A DNA stretch of 64,000 nucleotides from Ceratopteris richardii (lineage: Eukaryota > Streptophyta > Polypodiopsida > Polypodiales > Pteridaceae): positions 92,601,712-92,665,711 of the forward strand of contig CM035417.1 in the NCBI GenBank assembly GCA_020310875.1, in the 5' to 3' direction. Below, in pieces: positions 14,270-26,224 of the stretch (the first letter of the stretch is position 1; each line of letters begins with the position of its first letter). Below the pieces are notes generated by a model. It was not told where the DNA came from and searched no databases. It saw nothing but the letters and a program-made list of their open reading frames with translations. Position numbers and translations under genes: made by a program.

Positions 14270-16090
14270 ATTTGTGGGACCCTAATATCTAGGTTAGATG
14301 AGGTGTATGTGTGATCCTTGATGGTAATAGATTATCTTTGCAAGCCTAGCCATGAGGTTAGCTAGGGAATAAACTTCTAGGCTATTATTCTAGAATTCAT
14401 GGGAAAAATAAGGCCTTCAAGTGTCTGTTTGTTATACTTTGGAGTTGTCCGCTCCAATCATTATAGCATAAAACACCACCAAATAGAATTTGATCTTTGA
14501 TTTCCACTCTTCTATTTTATTCATTATCTTTACTCTTTATTCTTGCCAATCTCTTCTTTCTTTTTCTATCTCGGTGTGGAGGTTACTAAGTCCCCTCATG
14601 GTTGTTGTTGCATGTAACTTAGCTTGTCGTTCTAATTCCTTTGCATCTTTTATCTCCTCCCTCAAATTTTCCAATGCCTCTTTTATTCCGTGGATTTCTT
14701 CACTTGTCACTTCTCTTTTATTTCCTACTAATCACATAGTACGTTCTTCCATGGGCATTTGATTTATCTCATCATTGGATCGTTTGTGGGCTTGATCGGA
14801 GGTTTGCAATACTTTATTTTTTGACTCCAACTCCTTCTAACTTTTTATCATCCCCAATTGTCTTTCGCACTTTTCTTCCATGAATTCAACTCTAATTTTT
14901 ATGTTGAATGATTGTAGCCTCCAACCTCATCACTTTTATCTTGCCACATCTCTATTAACTTCTTCTATTCTATAATCTCTATTTGCATCTGTTCTTGATC
15001 TCTTTTATATCTTCAGTCCATATACCTACCTTTATAAATTCACACTCAACTACTAGACTAGCTAATATCATATTTTTTATTGCAGTTCAACATGTTCCAC
15101 TTTGTATCCATACACATTTCGGATATTATTTGGTACTTTCTTCATTCTAGTCGATTCTTGTTCTTGAATCTATTCCATACTGTGAACAATATTTGCTTCT
15201 ATTTCTTTTTTCTAATCTTCAATATTTTATGTTCTTATTCCTTCATCTTGTTCATCCTTTTTTTTCTCCTCATTTGATTCTAAAACTACATCATCATTTT
15301 TTATTTCTTCATAAACTTGATTGTCTTTCATTGCATATGTCATGTCTTTGCCTTCAATTTTCCCTTTATTCAGAAGATCATATTTTATTTATTTTACTAG
15401 TTCCTGGATTTCATACTTTTGATCCTCTTGTTAAGTACTCTTCATGATTATTTTTCTTGATTATCCTTATTTTCCTCTATATTTACTTGATCATCATCTA
15501 TCATATCTTTCATCTGTTGAACTTCTCTTTTGCTTGGAGTATTTGGCTCCAAGAAGTTGAAGCTTTTTAACAAAAATGACTCCATAGTTGTCCTCTCCTA
15601 TCATTATAGCATAAAATACCAACAACCACAAACATTAAATTGTCAATCCAAGAAGCCCTAGCCCCTTTCTCATCAATAAACCACAATATTTATCAAGCAA
15701 AGATCACTACATTCATTAATCCACACCATCTAAGAAAAGGAATTCAAGAACTTACTTTTTTTGTTTATAAATCTTATTTTGATCATAATTTGTGATAGGA
15801 ATAAGCTTTTTCAATGATTCAAGTGCCTAAAGTGTGAAATGTTTCATAAATAATAGAAGTATAGCATTAGTTTTAGCGTGTTTTTGCAACCCCTTGACAA
15901 GAGAATCATGATTTCTACAACTTTACACAATCATGATAAATCCATGGAAAAGACTAAGCATTTTCACTTCAAAATCCCAAGAATGCAAAGTGACGAGATT
16001 TTCTTTTGAAAGAGCTTTATGGCTTTTCTCATTCATAAGAATTGATGTATCTCTATAAAAATGGATTTCATTGTCTTTTTACTATTTTAA
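14270..16090. other. Unassigned region with decayed coiled-coil-like minus-strand coding
   Basis: No intact gene. Minus-strand frames near 14,500-14,760 read as a charged, heptad-like stretch ('EALENLREEIKDAKELER'), and a minus-strand Met-started frame near 15,585-15,460 begins 'MESFLLKSFNFLEP'. These look like pieces of a retroelement gag-like or other coiled-coil protein, but the family is not recognised. A short sequence at about 14,443-14,480 (TCATTATAGCATAAAA) recurs at about 15,582-15,620, so the region is itself repetitive. Confidence 0.4.
14320..14430. repeat. Dispersed repeat copy 1 (unknown family)
   Basis: About 85-110 bp around 'CTAGCCATGAGGTTAGCTAG' align at roughly two thirds identity with 16,100-16,190. 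Both end in the motif AAATAAGGCCTT or AAATAAAGGCCTT. Confidence 0.5.
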
Positions 16091-16640
16091 GTGTCCATCT
16101 TCAATTTGTGATCATAGCCATAAGGTTAGGTACGGCATAAATTTTTGGGTCATCGGGTTTCCATCCAAGGTGAAAATAAAGGCCTTGTGGCACCATGTAG
16201 TTTCCCCATAGAAAATGAATGGTGGGAGTGTACACATGGAGCTTGCCTCCTTTACGGGTGAGAGGGGCCTATCCTCCTTGCCTATAGGGCCAAGAGGGTG
16301 GGATTTTTGGTCATGGAGATATTGTCAAAAATTATATCTTTTTGACTTCTTTGTCTCTCTTGACTATATTTGTCTATATTGACTCCCATTGTAAAACCTA
16401 TATAAGCATGGCCTATGTGAAGCTTTACATACCATTGTGCACTAGTGATCCCTTCATCTAGACTCTATCTAGATCACCATCTAAGCTCCATACTGGGAGT
16501 GCACGGGTGGACAACACCATCTTTATAGGTGCATTCCTCTTGGAAATTTGAGAATTTGAGTTCACTATCTTTGTCCACATCTATCTGAGTTTGCATTTTA
16601 CTACTCTATCTACTTGTCTATTTTGTTCTGTTATTTTTCT
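16090..16640 (+). repeat. Dispersed repeat copy 2, LTR-like (unknown family)
   Basis: The left part matches copy 1 at 14,320. A CCTATATAAGC TATA-like box lies at about 16,398, followed by a CT-rich stretch. After 16,640 comes a purine-rich leader and a short frame beginning 'MGLSKGEIETK'. This resembles a promoter-bearing LTR plus leader, possibly Ty3-type, but no partner LTR, primer site or target duplication was found, so the class is open. Confidence 0.35.
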
Positions 16641-16895
16641 TACAAGAAGAGGGAAAAAAATAGAAAGCATGCAAAAAAGAGGGAAGAGATAGCTACAAGC
16701 ATGGGTCTGTCTAAAGGTGAGATTGAAACTAAAGATTTGAATGAATTGTTAATTGAGAAATCGAAGGAGATTTAGTTATCCTCAACAAAACCTAGGTAAT
16801 TATATTGTTCATTTTTCTAAAGAATTTTTCATAACTATGATATCGATTACTGCAACCAGAATTTTAGGATATGATGACCTCGATACATCTCAGCT
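16641..16895. other. Unassigned leader-like stretch
   Basis: Purine-rich, then a short plus-strand frame that soon closes. The AAAGCATGCAAAAAAG patch is shared with about 8,700. No function is supported. Confidence 0.35.
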
Positions 16896-17235
16896 AAATT
16901 GGAGGCCTAGAAAGACACAATAGCTTCTCAACCATTCGAACACAAATTTCATGCAAAACTTTACCTTTAACAATTGATTACTCCTTCATATGCTTGATAT
17001 TTGTAAGAAAAATATCCATAGGACCATCCTCATTTATATCCTCATGCTCTAAATTATTTTCCTAGGTAAGAAACATGCGAAGTTTAGGAGCACAACATAC
17101 AATGTATTAATAAGCGTGGAATACACAAAAATAAGAAGCCCATTAAGGTCATAGGCATATATATATATATATATATATAATGTGATGGAAAAACACCTAA
17201 AAAAGTTGGAAAAAAGTGCATCTATAGTCCTAAGG
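16896..17235 (-). mobile_element. Relic of family A copia (gag piece and LTR piece)
   Basis: The minus strand at about 16,930-17,065 aligns with the gag of A1/A2 around 'DSFLTKIKDLKE', and about 17,070-17,235 aligns with the family-A LTR (AGGAGCACAACA...AAGCCCATTA). It is very diverged and much shorter than a full element, so it is the oldest family-A trace in the window. A TA-repeat run interrupts the LTR part at about 17,155-17,179. Confidence 0.6.
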
Positions 17236-17700
17236 TCGCTTGTAGATTGGTAATGTCATGAATTTATGATGTTAAGTACCATTTGTCTAAGTCTACACGT
17301 AAATCAAGATATTTACAATTTCTTTTGCACCACTCATTACCATTTCTTTCTCGAAAGTAAGCTTTAATAGTGTGATGAATGCATGAAAATAATCATAATG
17401 CAAAAAAAAAGAACAAACATAGAACTCCTACAATCTTGAGAAAGAAGAAAGTAAATAATTAAAGTAGAGCATGAGATATCCAATAAAAGATAAAAACTAG
17501 AAGAATATTGGACTTAAATGCTTAAGAAAATTATAAGAAAATTTTACAAGGAGAAAGAAGATGTTTCAAAGTAAATGTTTTTCTCTAAAATATACCATGG
17601 ACACTGATGTTAGTATACTTAAATTTTTATGTTAGTATACTTAATTTTTTGGACATCAAAATTTTTGAGATGTTAGTATACGTAGTATACATGTGATAGA
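17236..17700. other. AT-rich spacer with short direct repeats
   Basis: No gene seen. The motif GTTAGTATAC occurs three times between about 17,610 and 17,680. Confidence 0.5.
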
Positions 17701-19534
17701 CATTTTGTAAAGAGAAAATTATTTTCTTCTAGGACTCATTTCTTGAAAATAAAAAATCATCTTTTAGAAGTCACGCCTTAGTTAACCCATTACTTCGCCT
17801 TCTATATTCTTGGATCAAAACTAGCTCAAGGATGAACCTTATTTTCCTATGTTTCCAATTAACAAGTTCCTTAAAGACCCCAAAAAAATATTTTTTATTT
17901 CTCCCCACAATTCTAAATATTTTGTTTAGCTCAATACTCCCAATAGTGTCTTTTCTTTTTCTTTTTTGATCTTGTTTTTCAAAAAAGTTATTCTTTTGTA
18001 TTCTTTTTTACTTTTATCTTTCCTTATCCTATCCATATTTTTTGAGTTCTTGAATTGATAGCACCAAGGATATCCCAATGAAAATCATTTCTTTTTTAAC
18101 TCTCTTCAAGTATATTTCATATCAAAAGCAAGCCAAAAAAGACTCTTTTGCTACACCTGAAACTAATAAGCATTGCTCTTTAGGGTTGTGATGAAATACT
18201 AGTCTTCTGAAGTTTACTATGATGGGATAGTGATATAATAGGATATCTCATTCACATATTTTTAGAATAATTCATCAAATCTAAAGCATTGTCTTTAACA
18301 ATTTCAATCCTTTTCCAAGGTTTGACTAAGCTATTTTCCATTGTTTTATACATCAAGGAAATGTAAATGGAGCTTCATCATCTTAGTGTTTTGTTTTCCA
18401 TGAATGCACTATCATTTTCTTATCTAGATCTATTCAAGACCCTCTCCCATATTAAAATATGTAACAAGCACCATGCTATTAGGGATATATTTCATATCAA
18501 TCCAATAGTCCTTCCTCTCCCTCCAGAATTGAGGGTATAGATGAAGATCATGGTGAAGTTTTCATCACCATCCACTTAATTTTTTTTCTAGTATTTAATA
18601 GGATCCCTAATACCTACCAGATAATTAATTCCATTAGGAATTTATATCCATGGCTATATCAATTTTAACCCATGTATAATAGGAGAGATATCATATGTGC
18701 ATTTTTTAAAGGTTTCCTAAGTCCTTTCATTAGAGTCTCCCAGATAACTTTCTCTTGGAGGAAAATGAACTTTGATTTCAAGGCACACTTCAACCATTAT
18801 TTCATTTTAGTTGACATATTCCCTTGTATTAGGCCTCTTAGGTTTCAAGTGACAACTACAATTTCTTCTCTTTTTACCTAGATCCAACCTCATTTTTCTT
18901 CTTTCCTCATTTTTCTCAATGTATCCAACTTCTTAAAGTTCTTGATTTTGGAAGTTCGAATCTAAAAGTCCTTTAACTTGTTTTGGCCTTTTTGAATGGA
19001 ATCAAGAAATCCTACTCTATGGACAAAAGAAGAGACATTGATTGAGTGTCAATGGAAAAGACAAGAAAAATTAAGGATTTTTTATGTTTTCCTTCTCTCT
19101 ACGATAATTTGAGTCCTTCACTAATATTTCTAATACCATAGTTCAAATAATGGAACTCTTTCTATCCAAAGCTTCTTCCTCCAAAGCAACTTCCCCTTAT
19201 TCTAAATTTTGTTTTCCCTCGAGCTAACTATTCCTTCACCATGGCATCTTTTGCATTGAAAATCTTTGTGAAATTGAAATTATTAATCCCCTTTTCCCAA
19301 GTCCTCTAGCTACATGTCAATCACACCTAGAAATCCCACTTTTGATTGAGTTAACTTTCCATTTAGTTTGGAGGACGATGGGATATTCTTCTTCCTTGTT
19401 GTGGGGAAATATTTTGTGATAAATCCCACCTTCTCTCCTAAATTTCTTATTTTATGCATTCTTCTTTGGCATCCTTAGATGAATGTTTTTGACAAACCAA
19501 CATTGTTTCTCATCATGGAAGCAAGCATAAATTC
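17701..19534 (-). pseudogene. Decayed LINE (L1-like), endonuclease region
   Basis: The minus strand from about 18,860 to 18,430 shows the order expected of a plant L1-type endonuclease: 'NLRGLIQ' at the start, 'KFIFLQEK' where functional copies have LQETK, then 'IYTLNSGGREDYW' (the usual YAPN..ER..FW block) and 'VTYFNMGEGLE' (the usual GDFN). The catalytic Glu of the QE pair is kept, but the Asp of GDFN is not, and stops and frame changes occur throughout. The preceding part (about 18,880-19,530) may be the ORF1 end and the left part (about 17,750-18,300) the start of the reverse transcriptase; both are too decayed to name firmly. No poly-A tail or target duplication was identified. Element C lies directly at its right edge. 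Confidence 0.55.
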
Positions 19535-20449
19535 TGTTGGAATTGAGGTAGCTCCACTCTAAATTCTCAAAGACCTTTCCAACACTTAAACCTTAAGTGT
19601 GCACACATGAACTAAATAAAGTTGTTGTTTTTATTACAAGGAATAAACAAGAGATAAGAGAATGGGAATGAGCAGTAGAATGTTACTCTTAAAATAATAT
19701 CTACTTAATGAGTGAATAACAATACAATGTGTATAATATAAAAAATTTAAATAGAATGCTAAATGTAAGAGGTTTTCAAGTGCAAAATGTGGAGATCAAT
19801 GTTCATAAGGTTTGTAAGAAAGTCTGAGAGTGTGGGAAATAGAAGAAGATAGGATTCTTGTCAAAAACACAAGCTATGTGTTGGAAATATGGTAAAATTT
19901 TGCAACCATAAAAAAATTTATAGTTTCTCCTAAATAATCAGCTAAAAGACTTCTCCTCTTGAAGAGATAGGTAATAAAACTTGGTACAATAGCAAGACTT
20001 GAAGAAGAAACAAAAATATGCATCCACGTCTAATTTTCATCATACATATGCTTATATGATGTGTTTAGGAGAAGAGGGAAGTAGTAAATCACCAAATAAT
20101 CAACATGCAATGACCTCCAACAGCTCCTACAGTAGCTCGAATATCTAGAGAGCACTTGTTGATGAAAAAGTGTGATTATATTGAATGTAGAAGTCACCCA
20201 ATCGATCCTATATATTTTGATTGCAATCGATCCTATTTATAATATTCGTGTTACTCCCACATCCTATTTTGATGAAAAACACTTGTAAAAGTTACATGAA
20301 TCTTGAAAAGGATGCATTTCATCCATTTTGTATAAAATTGGGATTTAAAACCCTTAAATTATATAGTTTACTTATAAAATGGTACTTTTATCAATGAGGA
20401 TATTGAGGACTACAAAATGGTGTGCTTCATTTTTATAAAGCATAATTTT
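19535..20449 (-). repeat. 3' LTR of element C, left segment
   Basis: It starts TGTTGGAATTGAGG and aligns with the 5' LTR of C at 56,315 and, inverted, with D at 61,962-62,716. It is cut at its right by element A1 and continues at 26,083. Confidence 0.8.
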
Positions 20450-20679
20450 TGTTGGAGTTAGACGTCTGCGGAAGCACACGAATATCACAAGGAAGAAGAA
20501 GAAGCTTGGAGCACAACACACAATACTGAATGTATTACCACTAGAATGTACAAAGATGAGTGCCTTGTTAGGGCAATAAGCGTATATACAAGCTGGGGGA
20601 AAAAAACCTCCTAAAGAGGGAAAAAAGTGTCCGACGGTCCTAGTGTGTTCACACACATGACTACCTAAATATATCAACA
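20450..20679 (-). repeat. 3' LTR of A1 (230 bp)
   Basis: TGTTGGAGTTAGA...ATATATCAACA, followed by ATCCCCCCTAGG, a polypurine tract in the minus sense. Confidence 0.9.
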
Positions 20680-23600
20680 AATCCCCCCTAGGAGTGATGT
20701 GGTGAACAAGGAGCTGGCACTCATGTATAAGGAAGTGCCAAGCTATGTGGAATCAATCCACAAAAGGAAGTAAGTCCAAAGCTTTGCGGAAAGCTTCAAA
20801 CTTCTCCCTAGACAGAGCCTTCATAAAAAGGTCTACAATGTTCTCCTGCATCGGCACATATGCCAAGTTGATCTCCTTAGCAAAAAACCTCTCCCTGACA
20901 TAATGATAATGCACCTCAATGTGCTTAGAGTGAGCATGGAACACAGGGTTCCTCGCAACTGCCAATGCACTCTGACTGTCAGTGAAGATGGTTGTGGCAG
21001 CAAACTGACCAACACCCAAATCAGCCATAAGGCATCTGAGCCACACACTCAACAGTCGCTGTGAAAGCTACCCTATACTCAGCCTCACAAATGGAAGTGG
21101 CCACAGTAGAGTGCTCCTTGCTCAACCACGATATACATGAGCTACCAAGCATGAAGCAAAAGCCACTGGTGGACACACGAGTGTCATAGCAACCATCCCA
21201 ATCACTATCAAAAAAAGCATGCAAATCTGGCGGTAGTGATCCCCCCTTGGGATAAAATAATCCAAGTAGACGGGTACCACTCATGTAGCGAAAGATGTGC
21301 TTAACTGCCTACCAATGCTTGACACCTGGGCAATGCATAAATTTGCTCATCTGTGAAATAGCAAATTGAATATCTAGCTAAGTAATGAATAAGTAAATCA
21401 AGCATCCAACAGCCTGCTAATAGAAAACAGCATCAAATGCATCTCCAGCATCATGAAGTCTCAATCGTAAACCTGTCTCCATAGGAGTGGCAATAGAATT
21501 ACAGTCTTCAAGGCCAAAATGCTGCAATAATGTGTCAATATATTTCATTTGGCACAAGGCCATTCCACCATCAACTTGCATAAATTTAATGCCCAAATAA
21601 TGATGCAAATGCCCCAAATCAAACATCTCAAATGAGGCATGAAAATCAGCCTTGAAATCAGCAATATGCTTGTCATGAGGACGAGTGAGCAGCATGTGGT
21701 GGCAGAAGACTGACCAACACCCAAATCAGCCATAAGGCATTTGAGCCACACACACTCAACAATCGTTGTGAAAGCTTCCCTATACTCAGCCTCACAACTG
21801 GAAGTGGCCACAGTAGAGTGCTTCTTGCTCAACCAAGATATACATGAGCTACCAAGCATGAAGCAAAAGCCACTGGTGGACACACGAGTGTCATAGCAAC
21901 CAGCCCAATCACTATCAAAAAAAGCATGCAAATCTGGCGGTAGTGATCCCCCCTTGCGATAAAACAATCCAAGTAGCCGGGTACCACTCAAGTAGCAAAA
22001 GATGAGCTTAACCACCTGCCAATGCTTGACACCTGGGCAATGCATAAACTTGCTCATCTTTGAGACAACAAATTGAATATCTAGTCGATTAATGTAGAAG
22101 ATCTATAATGAAGCATGCAAATCAGCCTTAAAATCAGCAGTATGCTTGTCATGAGGACCAGTGAGAAGCATGTCATCAACGTACACCAGAATTATCAAAA
22201 GCACATAATTAGCACGCTTAACATATAAGGTGTTTTTAGTTGGACTATTCTCAAAACCATGTGCAATGAGATAGGCATGTATCTTTTCATACCAAGCATG
22301 TGGTGCTTGCTTTAAACCATATAATGCCTTCTTTAACCTGCACACCTAGTTTTCATGTCCTTTCTACACAAAGCCACAGGGCTGAAAAACATACACTTCT
22401 TCATGCAAGTCACCATTCAGAAATGTTGTTTTAATGTCCAACTGATGTACATTCCAACCATGATGAGCTGCAAGTGCACAGATGCTACGAACAATAGTCA
22501 TTCGGCAAGTAGGAGCAAAGGTTTCATCAAAATCAATGCCTCTTTCTTGTGCATAACCCTTTGCAACAAGCCTAGCTTTATACTTGTCAACTGTTCCATC
22601 AGGTTTACACTTCAGCTTGTATACCCACTTAGTGTCAATGGCCTTCTTGCCAAGAGGCAAGTCACATAAATACTAGGTACCATTTTTCATGATAGCATCG
22701 TATTCAGACTTCACTGTAGCCATCCAATGTTTAGAATTTTGTGCTTCATCAAATGAAATAGGTTCAGTCTCATCACAGAGACTAGAGGTAGTAGCCATAG
22801 CATAGCAATCTGATGCAAAAAAGGCACTATGAGAGCCTGATCGAGTGCGATATGATAGAGGTGCATCTAATTTGTTGTCACGCAAGGTCTACGCCAGCCA
22901 TTTTGGCATAGATTTTGCCTACTCAATATCAGCTCTCTCATCAACAAGTGCATCATGTAAATCTCCATCAGAAATGGAATGATCTACATCATCACATGAA
23001 ACCTACAAAGGCTAAGAAGTTGCCTCATTAGGACCAACACTAGACTGTCCACCTATAAAAAGAGACAGCAAAGCATCATATATGTCTTTGGAGCTAACAG
23101 ATGTCTCCTTAGTACATGAAAGCAATGGCTGATTAGCATCTTCCAAAAAAACAACATCACGGCTCACCAAAATGTGTTTAGTCTGTGGATGATACAGATG
23201 ATAGCCTTTACTTTCAGAATTGTACCCAACAAAAATACATTTTACTGCTTTATCATCTAATTTTCTGCGATGTTGTTTAGGTACTAATGCATATGCCAGA
23301 CAACCAAAAACATGCAGATGAGCAACAGATGGCTTGGGACCATGCCAAGGCTCATATGCAGTGATAGACTGTAGTGCTTTAGTGGGACACTTGATCAGTA
23401 CATATGTTGCACACATAATAGCCTCAAGCCAGAAACTATATGGTAAAGTCTGACTCTTGACCATACACCTTGCCATCTCTATGAGTGACATGTTCTTTCG
23501 TTCAGCAACTCCATTCTATTGAGCTTTATACGGCACTGTACGCTGATGTTTTATCCCACGTTCAGCTAGAAATCCATTAAAGTCAAAAGATAGATATTCC

Positions 23601-25852
23601 CCCCCTTGATCAGAATGGAGGGTGCCCATTTTACATGCTAACAGATTTTCAACCAAAACCAAAAATTGTTTGAAGCACATAAACACGTCGGACTTTTCCT
23701 TCAATGGATATACCCATGCATGCCTAGAAAAATCATCGGTGAAAGTCACAAAGTAAAGATAGTTCCCAAAAGAAAGTGTCTGCATAGGACTACAGACATC
23801 ACTATGTACAAGCTACAATTTTGAAGTAGCATGAACTGAACCATCTGTTGGAAAGGAAGAATGCTGCATTTTGCCCAAAATACAGCCTTCACATCATGTT
23901 TATTGGGTGCCTCAAGTTTGGGCAAAGAGGACACCATTTCAGATTTCTACAGGCATAGTAAACTCGTAAAATTCATATGACCAAAGCGTGCATGCCAAAG
24001 CTTTGCATCTGACATAGCCTGAGAATCATGTACTACACATGCCAAATCATTTACAGATCTTTCATAGTCTACGAGCTTATAGATCCTATGACATAAAATG
24101 CCAGAAGCAAAAATAACATTGCCATTTGATTGATCATGAACTGTACATCTGTCATCAACAAATTTCACAACCAAGCCAATCTTGGCTAATGCAAAACTAA
24201 TAATAGATTTTTCTTTATCTCTGGCACAAACAAAGCATCTGACAAAGTGAAAGAACTACCATCAGCATTAGTCAAAATGATCTTACCAACTCCCTTAACA
24301 GGATAGGAGGAGTTGTTGGCGCATGTAATAGTATTCCCCATAGGGGCAGGCTCAAGTGAAGAGAAGAAACTGCACTGCAAGGTAATATGTTTAGTCACCC
24401 CACTATCAAAGTACCAAACATCTAAGTCTACTGCAGACATGCACTGCTCATGAGAAGATGGTTCAAGACTACAAACAGTAGTAAATGCCCATTCTTCTTC
24501 CTGTACAAGATAAGTAGACTCTGCTTTCGGTGTAGAGGCATTTGCAACAACGATTTCGGCCTCTTTCTTCTTTGCCTCTTTAGCAGCCAGTTTTGGACAG
24601 CTCTTGATGACATGATCATTTGCTTTACAATTTTTGCAAAACAATTTTTGCTTTTCTGATTTCTTCTCATCTTTTTCTTCCTTCTTCGAATGTGCAACAT
24701 TTGCAGATTGCTGCTTACTAGTAGAAGAGCTCCATTCACCTTTTGCCCTTCTGATTAGCCATGAAATCTTGATATGCAACATGCATAATAGACCTGTTCT
24801 ACCTAGACTGGTCTTCCTGCAACAGAACAGAGACTAACTCCTCAAATGACAAGGCATTTGGATTGCCTTTCATCATCAAACAAAGAGTAGAAGCAAAACT
24901 CTTATATGAATCAAGAAGATCATTTAGAACAGTCTGCACAAGTGAGCTATCTGGTATAACTTCATTAGTAGAAATCAACAGTTCTTTCAAATCCTTGATC
25001 TTTGTGAGAAAACTGTCCATAGAATCACCTTCATTCATGTGCTCACTCTCCAATTGTTTTCGGAGGTAAGCAACACGAGCCTCATTCCTAGCCTGGTACA
25101 ATGTGGTAAGTGTATCCCAAGCATCCTTAGTTGTTCTGCAAGAGCGAATGTGAGGAATAATGGCACGTTTGACAGACAAAGCTATCAATGCATGTGCCTG
25201 AGCATCTCTGCCATCCCAATGGATTTGCTCTGTAGTAGATGCAACAAAAACAGTAGCACGAACAGGAATCTGTAGAATATCATCATCTTCGACACCATCT
25301 CTATCAGCTCCAGTACCTATATCTGCAGTACCTATATTCACAGGTGTAACAGGATATCTTTCAACACCCTGCACAATATTCCATAGTCCTTTTGCAACCA
25401 ATACATGATGCATCATATAAGCCCATAATGGGTAGTTGGTACCATCCAACTTATCCTCAACAGCCAACATACAGAATAGATCACTGCTTTTAGCCATGGC
25501 TGGTGACTAAAATACCTTGGTGCAAAAAATTGATTGTATCTCAAAAAGTTGAACAGAACTGCCCTGATGAATTCTGCTAAACTTGTAACAAACTTTGAGA
25601 TGCTTATACTGGCGAACCAAAACTGGTATATACCTTTGGCACAAAAATATGAAATAGCCTGCACAAGCATTGTGATAGTGCATTTAGAGGCCGAAACGAG
25701 CTCAGATCGCAATTTTGGCAGCACAGAGTGAAGTCGTTTTGATCTTTGAAACACCTTGAGTATGTTTACCAAATTTCATGAGATTCTGAGACTGCAGCCG
25801 GAGAGGTGTAGACAACACCCTAGATGAAGCGACGACCTACTCTGATACCAAT

Positions 25853-26082
25853 TGTTGGAGTTAGATGTCTACAGAAGCACGCGAACAGCACAAGGAAGAA
25901 GAAGAAGCTTGGAGCACAACACACAATGCTGAATGTATTACCACTAGAATGTACAAAGATAAGTAGCCCATTAGGGCAATAGGTGTATATACAAGCCGGG
26001 AGAAAAAACCTCTTAAAGAGGGGAAAAAGTGCCCTGGTAGTCCTAGAGTGTTCACACACATCACTACCTAAATATATCAACA
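25853..26082 (-). repeat. 5' LTR of A1 (230 bp)
   Basis: Same termini as the left LTR. Directly left of it lies TCTGATACCA, the complement of the initiator-Met tRNA primer match. Confidence 0.9.
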
Positions 26083-26224
26083 AAGTGCTCTATATCATTA
26101 GATATCTCTTGATGAGAGTTATAAGAATATGTAGAAAAATGTCGACCATTTTATCCATTTCTAAAAATTAGAATTTTCTAGAAATTAGAGTTTAAACCCC
26201 TCAATATGACATTGTTATTCCAAT
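26083..26224 (-). repeat. 3' LTR of element C, right segment
   Basis: It continues the LTR alignment interrupted at 20,449: AAGTGCTCTATATCATTA matches the D copy near 56,690. It ends near GTTATTCCAATA, next to ATTACCCCCTC (polypurine tract, minus sense). About 47 bp present at this point in D are not seen around the A1 insertion. Confidence 0.75.

Larger units (their letters stand above)
20450..26082 (-). mobile_element. Ty1/copia element A1 (family A), rearranged
   Basis: A minus-strand family-A element with two 230-bp LTRs (20,450-20,679 and 25,853-26,082), primer site at about 25,839-25,850, gag at about 24,450-25,500 ('NGTNYPLWAYMMHHVLVAKG', zinc knuckle 'CKNCKANDHVIKSC'), protease and GAG-pre-integrase at about 23,900-24,430, integrase at about 23,000-23,850, and RT and RNase H at about 20,700-22,900. 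Part of the RNase H/RT region is present twice. The LTRs differ from each other at roughly 12% of sites, far more than in A2, and the five bases flanking the two ends do not match (ATTTT and AAGTG). It is broken many times. Those facts suggest an old or recombinant copy. Confidence 0.88.

Noticed and set aside
14490-15447. Plus-strand hydrophobic frames as membrane proteins
   Set aside because: They are the complement of an AT-rich, lysine/glutamate-rich minus-strand stretch, so hydrophobic residues arise by base composition.
17155-17179. Short TA run as a separate feature of interest
   Set aside because: It is a small expansion inside a decayed family-A LTR piece.
18672-18881. Plus-strand 69-codon frame as a host gene
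   Set aside because: It lies opposite the LINE endonuclease motifs and has no recognisable domain.
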